From contig NW_002060961.1 of the NCBI RefSeq assembly GCF_000150275.1, positions 1,072,600 through 1,136,599 of the forward strand: a stretch of DNA of 64,000 nt, given 5' to 3'. The translations under genes and the position numbers were made by a program. Below the pieces are notes generated by a model that searched no databases, was not told the DNA's origin, and saw nothing but the letters and a program-made list of their open reading frames with translations. This document shows positions 39,201 through 51,824 of the stretch, piece by piece; position 1 is the stretch's first letter; every line of letters begins with the position of its first letter. The DNA is from Trichoplax adhaerens. Its lineage: Eukaryota > Placozoa > Uniplacotomia > Trichoplacea > Trichoplacidae.

Positions 39201-42200
39201 ATCCAAAATCATTTATCTAAAGCTTTGTATAGTTATTGACGATAAGATGATACTTATACTCCTTGATTAATGCAAAATTTGTGTCATCTCAGACCTTGAA
39301 TGATGTTCTTATCTCTTTTATTTAAGGAAATAAACTTGAGCTTTAACCAGATATGTTTCTGGAAACTCTACTAGTCTTTGTGTCCTCTAGATAATAGGCT
39401 GCTTCGGAAGAGATAATCTTAATAGTAACGGAAAGAGATACATGCTGAATAGCATTAAAATTATTCATTGTTGGTGCACCATTGACTATAAAGACATCAT
39501 GATAATTAATGCTAAATAACAGAATTCGCAACTTGTGACTGTTATTAAAATGGTATTGACGTCAATTTTTAAAATGTACCGATTCTATATTCATCATAGA
39601 GTTCATGAATTAAGGTATAAAATCGAAATAGCAGTTTCTATTGAAACATTAGAATATAGCATTATATAAATGTAATTCATTGGAATAAGTTTAATGACAG
39701 ATAAGGCCAATGCTGTTAATATTTTCATTTTTAAATTGCTTGGAGGTTGTCTGTTTTTCTATGATATGAACCATTTAAAGTTTTTGCTAGGATGCAAGCT
39801 TTTCATGTAATTATACAACTTCATTTCAATAGCCTATCTGTCCATCATATCTAGTTCAATATTCTAGTATTACAACTTTTTTAAATGACGAAATTGAAAG
39901 AATATAAAGTAACTAGAGCCATTAATTATGATGCTAGCAAAAATACTCTCTTGTTTGATGTAGCTTATAGATATAATGAAACTAAAGTGTTGATGATCAG
40001 CAGATGCTACTGATGACTCTAGATTATAAGAACATTTCGTAATTTAAAGATATTGTTTAAAATATCTCGCGTCTGGTATTTAAAAGTATTTTATTAACTA
40101 ATGATTAATAAATTCTAGATCGATTTAGAAAAGAATGTTCTTTGTATTACCATTTTCGGAATTTTCATTCTTATATATTCTGAACTTAGCTCCTTTTAAA
40201 TGAAAGAAAATTATTCTATCACGTTACAATAAATTGTAAACAATATATAGGAAGGGTTTAGCTTTAATGTCGGTCACATGAATTTTGTAAAGTGATTTAA
40301 TACTTATAGTTTTTACTTATATAATGATCGAAAGTTTTTACTAGGGCTATTGGCAAAAAATTATTGATAATGAATATTCTGCTTTGTTATGAGTAGACAG
40401 GCAATATATTTGATATACTTCCATTTTGTGCTATATAATTCAAATTCTATTTCAGTAGAGTAAAATTATTTTATAAATCAGAAGTTTCGTAAATTTTTCA
40501 TAAAACGAAACATTTTTTAGGTAAGGTTTCAAGAAATACCTCGAATTAAACCTAAATGTCAATAATAATCCAAGTGCTGTAAAATATTGGAACGAAATGA
40601 ACTACGAATAGTGCGAATAATATCAAGCAATTTATATTTAAATTTGAGCGATAATTTAAAGATTAAGTTGCTAGTAGTAAATGATTTTGCTATTAATTGT
40701 CGTAAATAGATATAATGCACGAACCATTGTTGTCTGTATTTCTAAAATACATTTTAAATACTTCCAAACTAAATTTTGATGGGCAGTATTATAAATAAAT
40801 CGTAGAACAATTAAGATTTATTTGGTTGCAATAGCATCAGTAACGTAGTATTAATTAGTAGTATCACAGAAGATTAGATTACAGTTCCCCTCTGAAAGTT
40901 ATTATTAGTTAAATATCAGCACTATACTTGTATTCTTAATCGATTTACAGTTAAATTTTAAACAATGGGTCGATTTCTAGCTATGCTATGAGGATGCAGT
41001 TATGTAACCCAGGATTTCATGTTTAGGAGCAGCCTTTACAATAGATAAAGAGTCCGTTGTGGTCAACATAAGATGTATTTGTTAGATAGTTCTAATCGCA
41101 GGAATAGACAAGATTTATGAAACAATGCTAGCTAATGAAAATTTTGAATTTACGAGAAAATGTTTACAATTGTCTCATTATAGTATCATAATTCTAATAC
41201 ATAGCGTATGCTCTGAGAAATTTTTGGAGTAATGCTTTAGCGTAGAAATGGTATTTTTGGCCTATAGGGTCATACGTCATATATAAGCCACGAAATTAGC
41301 AGAATTAAATTTATTAGACTATTAACCGTAGCAGTACATAGGGTCTTTGTATTTTAATTTATAAATATCAAGTGAAAAAATGCACGTATAAAAGTGATTT
41401 CCGTTATTCATTTTGATGATTGATTATTTCAAGCTATAAATAGATAAGGAATAGTTAGAAATCATTGTCTAAAAGACTTCAAAAGTAATAGTTCAAAAAA
41501 TTGAATACGTTCGCTAATATTTACCGTAAACTAAGAAACTTACTCAAACAATTGATTTCTGTAACATTGAAAAATTCGTCTCAAACCTCCCTACTAGTCA
41601 TGTTATAATATAGTCAAGTAGTGCCATACTACACTGATAACAATTTTTATGATAAATTTTCAAATTCTCTCGATTAATAAATACTACTTGTGACTCCGAA
41701 ACTTTATACTCGAAAGAGATTAGCGAATAAATTATAATTATAAAAAATTTATTTCCTTTCACTCATCTGTACTTTGAAATATAATTTCTATTTCAGTTAT
41801 GAATCTCACACCGTATTGTTCATTACAAGCGGGAAAGGTAAAAGACCACGTTTTATATGGCTAATCAAGACACTAGATATTTTGTTTATCTAGTATTTAA
41901 TTATAGAGCGCTGATAAATGTCCTATCTATACAAAGCAAAAGGGTCAGAAATTTTAGCTCTTTATTATAGTTGACAAAATATAAAGTATCTACTGTTAAT
42001 TTTGAACGAATATAGGTACAGCTATCTCTACCTTAGCTATCTGTTCTGACTCACAGATTAGTATGTTACTTAATAGAAACAAAAAAAACGTTATGCCTAA
42101 TTAAATTTTCTGTTGGAAGATATTTCATAGAAAAATTGTACATTGGAATGGCGTTGCTGTAGTTAGGATTCTTAGCGTTTGACTTGAAATAATCAGCGAA

Positions 42201-45200
42201 ATGAAACTAAACATTATCAACATTTTTGCAAGCAGATTTTCTTGAAGAATCGTATAATCAATCATTGATGTAATGCTCGATATTTTCTTGTTGCTAGCAA
42301 TCCTCATACATAATCGCAAGCTAATAATGGCTAAGGGTTGCATATCTTTAGCTTTCAACGTCAAAAATTAAAATTAATTCCCATTGGTAACGCTACACCA
42401 TTATAGAGGAAACAAGATGGCATAAAATATTATTTTGAATTCTGTTGCTATACAAAAGAGATGTTCAAAACTATTAAGACAGCAAAGCCTTTGTCTTAGA
42501 TTTTTAAAATGGAAAAGTTCTTTATGATCACGTCTCGTAATTTCATTTATGCTGCATCATAATATGTCACTAGTTGCACAATTATGCCATGAAAAATTAT
42601 GCAGTACTATATTGATTACATAATGATAAATACAAGAATTTGTGGCAAGTAAATTATTATTCTATGAAGAAAGGATCGTAAAATTTAGACTAAAATGGGA
42701 GTAGTAGGTACTTATTTAGTAATGCTTGCAATGTAAGCTGGAATTTGTTTTAATTTACTGCTGTCATGAAATTTTTTATTTCTTTCTTGTAAATAGTGCG
42801 AAACTAGGGTCCTTTATAGTTTTATTTAGTCAAATTTATAAGGTTGCTAGAGTAATTAATTAAAATGGACGAGGGCGAGTCATCATCTGGAAAGGTTGTT
42901 TATTCATTAAAATAGAAAATAGAAAAGCTGCCATATATCATAGACTGACGAATTATTCATTTATTATCAGGTAGCAAAGCTAATTGAACACACTGTACAT
43001 AGCAGTTCATTGCTTAAATGACCCACAAATGAATGGTAATACCGTGGAAAAATTTCTCCTATAGATTGTACCAAAATTCCAATAGATCAGAATAACTGTG
43101 TTATGTATAATTATAATTATCCGGCTTTATATGTGGAAAATATATGAATTATATGATACAGTACTGCATCACAAACTTTATATTTGGAAAAGATTTCAGA
43201 ATATCTGGTTATAAAAGTGTTTGTTTACGGTATTTAATTTTTTAATAAAGTTTATTCGCAATTCCATGATAAATTACGCTGAGAGAATGTTCACACTGAA
43301 TCAAGCTTACAACAATAAAATTTCTAACTGCATACTTAAGTACAATACGGTTAGAATAAATATTTTAAAAATAGATTGCAGATGGCAAATAACGATATCA
43401 GATGGCCAATCAGGCAAATTTTTATATCTGATGTCAGATTGCTAATAGATACTCTCAATTTAAATAAGAGGATGCATGCCGTCTGAAATCTGCCATTTAA
43501 ATTCTTAATAGATATGTTTTATCCTAGGCTTGACTTCCTATTATAATAGGATATTGAATCTAAAGCAATTTATTGAAGCCTAAAAGCTTAATAAATTATT
43601 TCGATAGCAGCTACAATCCAATATGATCTTAATTTATTTCATTGACTTTAATGTTTTAAAGTTCTAGTAATAGTAAATGCTTTATTATAATTTTAAATTA
43701 TTCTTTATTGACGCCAATATAGCAGGATAAATTTATTAGCTGTTGTAGCAGACATGTGGGTATCTTCGTCTGTGACTGATTTTTTTCACTTACGCAATTA
43801 TAAAACTGGATAATATATCTGATATATGAGTAACTCGTCTTATTACAATTTAAGTATTATATTAATTATTAGCAGCCAAAACATAAGTAGAAACTGATAT
43901 CATGGTCATTATAATGAAGTTGCATGAATCTTGCAATTTGATATTATAGTGCTAACATCATTTTTTGTTAGAGGTATATACATCTTTATTAATCCCTCTT
44001 TGAATTTTAGATAGAGATATTTAGCCGTAAAATCTTATATTTGCTTATAGATTCCTATTGAGATTAGATTTTCGATATCAAATTCTTATTTGGAATGTGT
44101 ATTTTGATTTACTCAAAACGTACATCATATTGGTTATTGAATTATTATTCCTTCTTTATAAGCATCAAAATCAGCAGGAAGCATCTTGTCTAAGAATTTG
44201 CGGTGCAACATGATTTAATTCTTAAATTTGAACTAAATAGGCCATTTAATTATCTTATGTGATAAGGTAATATCATACATTGAAAACACGAAATTTGTAA
44301 ATGACTGAATTTTTCGATTTGAAATTTTGAATTTACACAACTGACTGGTATATATTCGCGATTAGGGGTTTTTATTTTCTTTTAAATTGGTAATATGGTA
44401 ATCTTATTAATCGATGGTCACGGTAAATATGTAAATATGAAGAAATAGTTAAAATCAGAGGTGTCGATGGAAACTTGTAATAATTACTAGATAGTATTGA
44501 ATATACCAGGTAGCGGCGTTGAATTTTGAAGTAATTCATGATTCTCAATCGAATGTTTGCAAGCAACGGTTAACTTTATTCGAAGGCTGTTGAATTCAAC
44601 TTGATACTGCTCAAAAATTATAATCAAAATCTATGGTAAGCTAACCTATCTACGAACAGCGCTGCTAATTTGATAAAGTAATGGATTTGCAAGTAATAAT
44701 CGCTATTTTCAGATTCTCATCTCGATGTAATCAAACGAGATATTAGCATTTTAGTTAAATTATAAATATGTTGTTACCCTTATAAGCAAGCAATCTACAA
44801 AATCATGACAAAATCAAAATATAGGTTCATGAGTTCTGCTTATATGTACGAGGTATCATGCTTTTCAGATTAATGTTTAAAATATTACAGCACTACGAAA
44901 ATTGTGAAATTTTTACCGTCGATTTAATCAAAACAGATAGCCAAAATAATATTTGATTCTAAGTCTTGATTTTAGAGATGAAATGGTTATGAAAACAGAA
45001 AGAAAGTGTAATTTATTTTGCTACAGTTGCAATTGAACAAGTATATTATCAAACCTTTTGAGTATTTGCTTTCATCCTGGCAAACTTAGATTGGCTTTAA
45101 TTTTTCTTTAACTTCTGTAATGGTTATTATAGTATTGATGAATTTCGCGCGTAGTAGAATTAATTCTGACCTCAGCTTTGCCAAATAAGTGATTGTTTGC

Positions 45201-45289
45201 CAATAGTCTATTCTCCTATTTTATCATATACTTTCGGAAACAGTTTAATTAACATTATGCTCTTATTCCAAAGAAAAATGAAAATAATC
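30252..45289. other. Long AT-rich stretch without recognised genes
   Basis: About 15 kb in which I see no gene, relic or sizeable repeat that I can support. Open frames are short (at most 79 codons) and rich in Ile, Lys, Asn and Tyr, as expected by chance at this composition. Simple features include a TA run near 31689-31701 and a 12-base palindrome ATATCATGATAT near 37191. Unrecognised exons with short introns cannot be excluded. Confidence 0.55.
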
Positions 45290-46284
45290 ATGGTGGCTTC
45301 TTTCTTGAAACAGACCGAGAATGACAGCCTGACACTTTCTTCTAAATTTACTTCTGATTTCACATACCAATTATGCTTAAATGCTAGCGTAGATCCCTTT
45401 ATAGTACAAAATAGCATCGCTTATGCTATCATAGCTATGATAATTCTATTAGTCAATGCCAATGTGTTGATGCAATACACATACGAAAGGTGGCATGCTT
45501 CAAGAGATCCTATAACTGCGTGTTCACTGAGCATATTTATATCCGGTACATTGTTCGCTCTCCTGTATTTATTGCCTTATTTTTTTTTGGTACTTCTTGG
45601 ATAAGTTTTGATGCTGCAACTTGCAAGATTATTCATCTAACTGGTAATGGTCTCATTATGTCCATTCATCTTACTCTATTTTTACAATGGATTATTACTT
45701 ACTTTTACCGAGATCATCCAATAGGCTGACAAGATATTGTTGCTAAAAAGCGGGTAGCCTTTACCTTATTTACTATTTGGTTAATTTGCTTTAGTACATA
45801 CTTTCCAATATTGAACATGAGTACTTCAGTACTAGAACAGAGCTTCTTCATGCAGTTAAATCACCCAATTTTGACTGATCTTTCTATCATTGTATCATTC
45901 ATTTGCTCTCTGATAATTTTGGTATCTTATCGGCTTGCTGAATATCTTCGTCATTCTGGTCTTGGTTGCGTGAACTTATATGGAAGAGATAGTATTTGGA
46001 ATACATTACTAAGGATTACCTTAAGAGCTCTTTTCAGACGTCCTGGTTTGGCTATCAGCAATTACATTTTGCTTTGGTTACCGTACATAATGATGATATT
46101 GGTAACATTCAGCTATCCTACGAGAAATACTCGTACGTTGGCAATAAAAAGTTTTTGTAGATATTTGGCGTTTTCTTATCCTATAGCTTATTCAATAACT
46201 TATCCTGCTTGTCATATAAGGGTTTTCAAAAAGATTTATAGATTTTTAATGAGTGATGCCCATAATAGTCTACCACAAGAGTAA
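45290..46284 (+). pseudogene. GPCR pseudogene (one frameshift, one in-frame TGA)
   Basis: The frame starts MVASFLKQTEN at 45290 and gives an N terminus, TM1 (AYAIIAMIILLVNANV) and TM2 (FALLYLLP). A one-base shift within the T run near 45583-45591 then breaks the frame. The shifted frame continues with a loop/TM3 Cys (AATCKIIHLTGNGLIM), meets TGA at 45727 and runs on through TM4, TM5, LLWLPY (TM6) and RYLAFSYPIAYSITY (TM7) to 46284. The DRY region is altered and shortened (ITYFYRDHP), and the NPxxY Asn-Pro is gone. Its nearest relative here is the intact receptor 4 kb downstream on the same strand (shared LLYLLP, LWLPY/FWLPY and AFSYP), suggesting a tandem duplicate that died. The homopolymer shift alone could be a sequencing error, but the TGA and lost motifs argue for real decay. 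Confidence 0.85.
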
Positions 46285-46786
46285 ATTTATAACTGAAGAT
46301 TGCAATTGGTAGACTACAATTTGAAATGTCGAAATATTTTAGTTACAGAAGTATTGGTTGAAATTTTACAGCTGAAATTAGTTTAGATTAATTATTTGAC
46401 ATGTTTTTGGAAACAACAGTTTTAACAGCTGACTGTGGTCTTAGACTGTTGCTGATATTGGGTGAAGCATGACTTAGAGAAAGACTACAAACCAGTTTTG
46501 ATTAAGGCTATCAGGGTTATAAAAACCGTAAATTCTTTTTTCAACAATGATGTTGTCATGGTAGTATGTTACTAATCAACTGATTGTATTTACTGATTAG
46601 TTAATGATGCATACTTGTTGAATGGTCCAGATAAGATTATACACTATGTTTGATGTATCGTTTTGCTGGGCTTATAGTTAATACTACGCTAGTAGATTTG
46701 TGATATAAAATGCAAACTATCGCCGGTTAATTTACTGTAAATTGAAAGGTATGCTAAGCTCTTATAATTAATTGAGCTGCATATGG

Positions 46787-47590
46787 TCGGAATTCACTTC
46801 AGGATTCTATTTGATTGCGTGTATTATAAAATAAAAGTTGCAATTGCTTAATTTAAGAAGTGTACAGGAATCGTAGTGCGAGAAAAATTATCTGTGGATT
46901 ACAGCCGAGAAATTGAGTTCTCATGCATCGCTCACTTATTAGCGACTGAAAATACTAGTATACCGAATTATTATACTTCCACCAGAGTTTCTTGCAAATC
47001 TATGCCATAAATGACAAGAGCGAGAAACGCTATCGCGTATAATATGTAGCTCAAGCTATGAAAATGCCAGCGAATTGTACATCTATTTGGAATCTGATGA
47101 TGGACTAAAGGTACAGTACTGTATGAATTCCTTGATGGAATCTGTTCCAATATGAAATCTTAAGAGTTATAAAATAAGTCGATATAGCACAGGAAATGTT
47201 CTGGCTCTTAGGAATAAATCATACTATTATGACTTATGTACTATAATCTACGATTATCATTAAAAGCTAGCAAAAAGCTTTAAATTTATGGATTTCTACT
47301 TGATCCGAAGGATAACGGTCTCAGAATTACAGATACCCGATATCAACTAGAAGAACAACATGCGCGTAGTTATGATTACTAACTTACGGTGCAGCATCTA
47401 TGTGCGGATTTAGTTTCTAATTTAAGAATATCTGCTATCAACATCAAAGACTGTAACAAAGTAATGGTTACAAAATGTAAGTAAAGCATTGTGCACGGAT
47501 TCATTAGTTTTAATATAGTGGTATTTCCAGGACTTAAAGCTGACACCGCCGACTTTCGAGATCTTGGATTAACAGTAGTAAATGCTTGAA
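46787..47590 (+). pseudogene. Decayed cadherin-repeat fragment (about three EC domains)
   Basis: Successive pieces match the cadherin repeat in order and spacing. 46787-47007 contains CVYYKIKV, a TAA at 46849, then CTGIVVREKLSVDYSREIEF and TRVSCK, with INDKSEKRY one frame away, echoing the DxNDNxPxF end. 47057-47152 reads YENASELYIYLESDDGLKVQ, the ENA start and the D-D-G segment of the next repeat. 47171-47260 gives STGNVLAL then YYYDLCTIIYD. 47290-47481 gives FLLDPKDNGLR, YQLEEQHARSYDY, a TAA at 47380, then LTVQHLCADL and ISAINIKDCN, with a GTAAGT donor-like site at 47476. 47527-47575 follows a TTTCCAG acceptor. Stops and shifts show it is dead. Cadherins are calcium-dependent adhesion proteins; which type this came from cannot be told. 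Confidence 0.6.
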
Positions 47591-50188
47591 GCCCAACACG
47601 ACAGCATGATTGCATGTCAATTGTGATTAAATTTTTAGAAATGTCAGCTTTTGTAACTGCAAACTTTAAGCATTAAGTATTAAAATCGAGTGGTGAAACT
47701 AAGAGAAAATAGCGATTAATCAATAATCCATATGTAAAGTAGCAATTTCTGCTATGTTATTTAATATAATTATTTGCATTTTGATCAGCCTTCAGAAAGT
47801 AGTAAAGTTAGCTGCTAAGTTTTATGAAACGGTGTATGGCCGAGCAAAATTTGTTAATAATCGAAATAAAATTACAAATTTCCCCTAGAAAGTATTCTAT
47901 GCGCAGATCAAAGTAAAAATAGTATAGCAAATATTTTATTAAATATTTATAATCTTCCAAGGTTAGATTTACGATAGGCAGTTAATGAAAGTTAAATAGA
48001 AAGCATTTGATTCTATCTATAATGCTCGCTTAACGGATCCGATAAGGAGATTTTAGCTTTTAAAATTATGATTAGTACACAAAAGCTTGCTAAAAGCTTT
48101 AAAAGAGATAGGGTGGGCACTATCAAAGGGTTAATCATGGTAAATCATGCAATTATATCATGAGTAGAAAATGATTCGACTCGATATTTTCACATCATTA
48201 CTTAGACCATGATATTTCAATAGTCTGACTGGATTAACTGTAAAGTACAAATTCTAAAATCTTAATAGATTGATAGGTTATACTGTATTCCAAGATTTAT
48301 AATTGTGCAAATCATTTCTAATTTAAAGACACGATCGTTGATTTTGCCATATTCTTTCCGCGATTTGATTGATGAAATATTAAGAAATAATTCTTAGTTT
48401 ATTTCTATTACTAGTACGTAAAATCCGGCAATAAGCTGTAAAGAGGTCAAGAAAATTTATGGACAGCATTGAAGGAGATTTAATTGTCCTCTAGTCTTGC
48501 TGATCTTTTTAGATCATGTTGAAATCACATGATCAATACGTAAATTGAAAATAATATGAACTTTTTCACATTGACCGAAATTCTTTAGACTATGACACAT
48601 TGATAGCTTATAGGTTAATTTAATATCGAAAAAAGTATATCTCCTATCATTGTTTTAAGTAGCTTGGAAAATAATTCTACTCTACGAGCATGTACATCAT
48701 TACCATTATTACCATTTAATGTGGCAGATTAAATTATTGAATTATATATTCTTATTACTTTCAGACCTTATTCATCATAGTTATGCTATCTGTTATAGTT
48801 AAACTTTACAGATCCTTTCGATTATAAACAGTGACGATTTGCCAATATATAATTATATGTCTATCTCACCCTCTACCTGAACGGCTTTTACTAGCCGTAA
48901 GAAAACAATATCTTTTAGCAGTTGATATCAAAGGTAATTAAATCATTAAAAAGTTTAAAAAAAGAGAATTCTAAAAGTCAATCTTCAGCTTTATGACTTA
49001 TCTTTTAACAACCTTTGCAATCTAATAATGATGCTGTATGATATTTCTTTTCTAATCTCAATCTTATGCTAGATTATATTTATCGTGAAAGATAATTTTC
49101 GATCACATACTAACATTGTACATACTTATGAAGCTTAATCTCATTAATTCTGCTTTATTACTATATTTTATTTCGTGGAATTTTATTATATGACTTAGTT
49201 AGGCCTAGTACAAAATTAGATCAGAGAAAACCTTTTCGCCAGATCTCTCACCAATTTAGTAGAAGGGGCTAAGTTATATTGTTATCATCGTACAAAAAAT
49301 TAAGGTATATTTCTGAGTTAAATCAACTTTAAATATTTCTTTAATGTCTACGGTATATTATAATAAGAAAACGTTACCAATTCGATGGGACTGCCTTAGG
49401 TAATACAATTATTTAATTCTACTCTGTCAACCCAGACGACTTTTTGTAAACCTAATGATATCAGAAAATCGGCCAGCAATTTTTGATGCATGAATTAATT
49501 TTTACGGATATTTTGTTATAGCAGTAGATTTTCACTATCATTTTAATGTAGCTCATAAAATATTTGATTTCTACGTTATATTTATGCTTACGTATGCATT
49601 AAAGTTTGTTTTACCGTATATATTAGATATTATCGAAGAGGAGTATTAGTTTCTAGTGCAGGAAATTTAACATTTTTACTCTATCTTTAGGAATTGCCAC
49701 AGTATCAATTAATAAATAAACTGTCTGCAGTTTATTTGAGAAAATTATTGAATCAAATAGTAGATCAAACTTAATATTTATACGAAGTATTAATGTAGTA
49801 AATAAGGTGTTTCTAGTCCTGACAGTCTTTGCATTGTTTCCTAAGATTCAATATACCTGTAATGGTTATGATTACTTTAGATTTTGCTAAGCTTGCATTA
49901 TTTTTAAGAAAGAGTGCTACGGGTACTGAATTGGTCGTAGTTGCAGAATATTTCGAATTTGAGTTAATGTTGGAGCTTCAAGTGATTGCGCATAAAAGTT
50001 TCAAATTTTTTCTACAGTAGCACAGATTTTTCAGTTGCAAATATCGCTGTTCAGTCTTTACTAAGCAACCTCTAGATATTATTACATTAATAATAAACGA
50101 TTTCTGCATTTTATTTATGATATACATATATAGGAAAGCTGAAGAAAGCTGTCAAAATCAGATAGCGTATCGACTATAAATTACCGCC
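47591..50188. other. Intergenic stretch before the receptor at 50.2 kb
   Basis: No gene or clear relic was recognised. The 63-codon frame at 49829-50020 ends about 170 bases before the next receptor start and has no known motif. The bases just before 50189 provide a favourable translation start context. Confidence 0.5.
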
Positions 50189-51274
50189 ATGGATAAATCA
50201 GTAACCACCCAACAAACAGAAAGTTTAACCGCGGACTATTTATCCAATCTCATCAACATTTATTTAAAATTGAATGTAGTTATTTATGTATTCATTTTTT
50301 GCCTTACGATAGCAACGAACTTATGTATGTTGTCGCTAATTATCTTTAAAAAAAAATTTCATTGTAAATCCGGTTGGATGAAGGCTAGCATGTTCTTTAC
50401 TGGTATTTTGTTTGCTCTGCTGTACTTGCTGCCTTGCAGAGTCCTTGGAACTTATTGGGTTAACAATGCTTTTATCTGCACAATCCTGAGACTAGCTGGT
50501 CCTGCCTTAATTATCTCATTTAATTTTCATTGGACTATCATTAACGTTGATCGTTACTTTTATTATTTCTATCCGCAATATTATTATGGATATCGTGCTA
50601 ATATTATAGTAGTTTTATCCGTTGCTGCTATTTGGCTAATTAGTTTACTTTGCGTCGTTATCCCACTTTACACTTTTATGTATCCATTAAATGAAGAATG
50701 CATCAACCTATATCCTTCTCGCTTTTTATCCCATTTTGTGTATATTCTTATTGTATTTGGTTTATTCTTTTTGGTTCCCCTAATCATTGTACTGCTCCTT
50801 TTTTCTTATATCTTATGTAAAATAAATCACCGCAACCTAAGACAACAAATGATTCCATCGGGTGATGCACAGACTGCCATTTTTATGAGAAGAATCAATA
50901 CTAAGGTTGTTAAACATATGGCCATCATGGTTGGCTTATTTATTATCTTCTGGTTGCCATATATTATTTTATCACTAATGAATACCTCAGGATCTTCATT
51001 TTCTATGACAGTAGCAGCTATTTTAAGCCAATACTTTGCATTTTCTTATCCAGCAGTGAATCCAATACTTTATGCTTGTTTAACGGCGCATTATCGCGGT
51101 GAAATTCATCGATTATTATTAAAAAGAACTGCTTTATTTATCGTAAAGCCTAGGTATCTGCCTAAATGGAATCAAATACATTTAGTATCTATCCGTAGGA
51201 GGCAAACGGTACGTAATAAAAGAATATTAAAGGGTAAATTCGCTTATAATATTCGTCGATATGCCTGGTCATAA
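50189..51274 (+). CDS. Class A GPCR, intact single exon
   Basis: 361 residues with seven hydrophobic segments: TM1 about 28-53 with N44, TM2 about 68-84, C97 before TM3, DRYFYYFYP at 121-129, C171 in loop 2, TM5 about 183-211, HMAIMVGLFIIFWLPY at 243-258 and QYFAFSYPAVNPILY at 281-295. All key class A residues (disulfide pair, DRY, WxPY, NPxxY) are kept, so it should be a working plasma-membrane receptor; the ligand is unknown. No N-glycosylation sequon was seen in the short N terminus, unlike its relatives at 24.8 and 62.5 kb. The tail is basic, with no obvious palmitoylation cysteine. The start lies in CCGCCATGG, a strong initiation context. It is the intact partner of the pseudogene at 45.3 kb on the same strand. 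Confidence 0.93.
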   Translation: MDKSVTTQQTESLTADYLSNLINIYLKLNVVIYVFIFCLTIATNLCMLSLIIFKKKFHCKSGWMKASMFFTGILFALLYLLPCRVLGTYWVNNAFICTILRLAGPALIISFNFHWTIINVDRYFYYFYPQYYYGYRANIIVVLSVAAIWLISLLCVVIPLYTFMYPLNEECINLYPSRFLSHFVYILIVFGLFFLVPLIIVLLLFSYILCKINHRNLRQQMIPSGDAQTAIFMRRINTKVVKHMAIMVGLFIIFWLPYIILSLMNTSGSSFSMTVAAILSQYFAFSYPAVNPILYACLTAHYRGEIHRLLLKRTALFIVKPRYLPKWNQIHLVSIRRRQTVRNKRILKGKFAYNIRRYAWS

Positions 51275-51383
51275 TATTTCCTAGTTATACATAGATATTA
51301 CTCCGAATATAACGATAATATTACGCGCTATTTCTTAATTTCTTCGCCTGTTTTATGGATTATAGAAGGCAGTACATTAATGT

Positions 51384-51402
51384 CACGGTACGAAATACCG
51401 TG
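51384..51402. other. Short perfect hairpin downstream of the receptor
   Basis: CACGGTA, CGAAA loop, TACCGTG: a 7-base perfect stem about 110 bases past the stop codon. It may belong to the 3' untranslated region of the receptor mRNA. Its role is unknown. Confidence 0.6.
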
Positions 51403-51537
51403 AAGAAATAGATATCTAAATTTGGTTAAAATATAATATAGTGATATTATATTACAACTAGTTACTTACAATAGGAATTACTCTAATTATAAATATGTTT
51501 CAGTAAATTTAATGCTGTGCTGTAATGTGCACTGAAA

Positions 51538-51824
51538 TGATTCTGTGGATGGACATATTGTAGTCCGACTGTGAAAAATAAGTTAGATAGATGTTCTCAC
51601 CTAAGTATTTTTAAAGATAACTCGTGAATGTTAGCTGCTGTAGAAGGGTATATAAGCCCGTCAGATAGTTGAATAAAGTAGTTCTCAATTGTCTAGTTGA
51701 GTTTAACGTAGAAGCAAAGGCGTCTAAATTCTTGTGAGGCAGTAAAGGGATATTTAATCCCGGAGACTATAGTAATTTAGAGATTTGTTTTACGTTATCC
51801 TTGTCACGAAGCTGGTTTGTGACA
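51538..51824 (+). repeat. LTR-like element, copy A (possible solo LTR)
   Basis: It starts TG and ends GTGACA. Inside are a TATA box (51649-51655), AATAAA at 51672-51677, the word GTTTAACGTAGAAG, a small hairpin (GGGAT 51747-51751 with ATCCC 51757-51761) and an end block CGTTATCCTTGTCACG...TTTGTGACA (51793-51824) that can form a 7-base stem TTGTCAC/GTGACAA. A diverged copy with the same order lies at 59141-59522. TATA box, polyadenylation signal and TG...CA ends suit a retrotransposon LTR. However, no target-site duplication or primer-binding site was found, and weak similarity may extend a little beyond both ends. A small structured RNA gene is an alternative. Confidence 0.45.

Noticed and set aside
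47379-47615. 78-codon minus-strand frame with a hydrophobic segment
   Set aside because: Lies opposite the cadherin-like pieces, which explain the sequence better.
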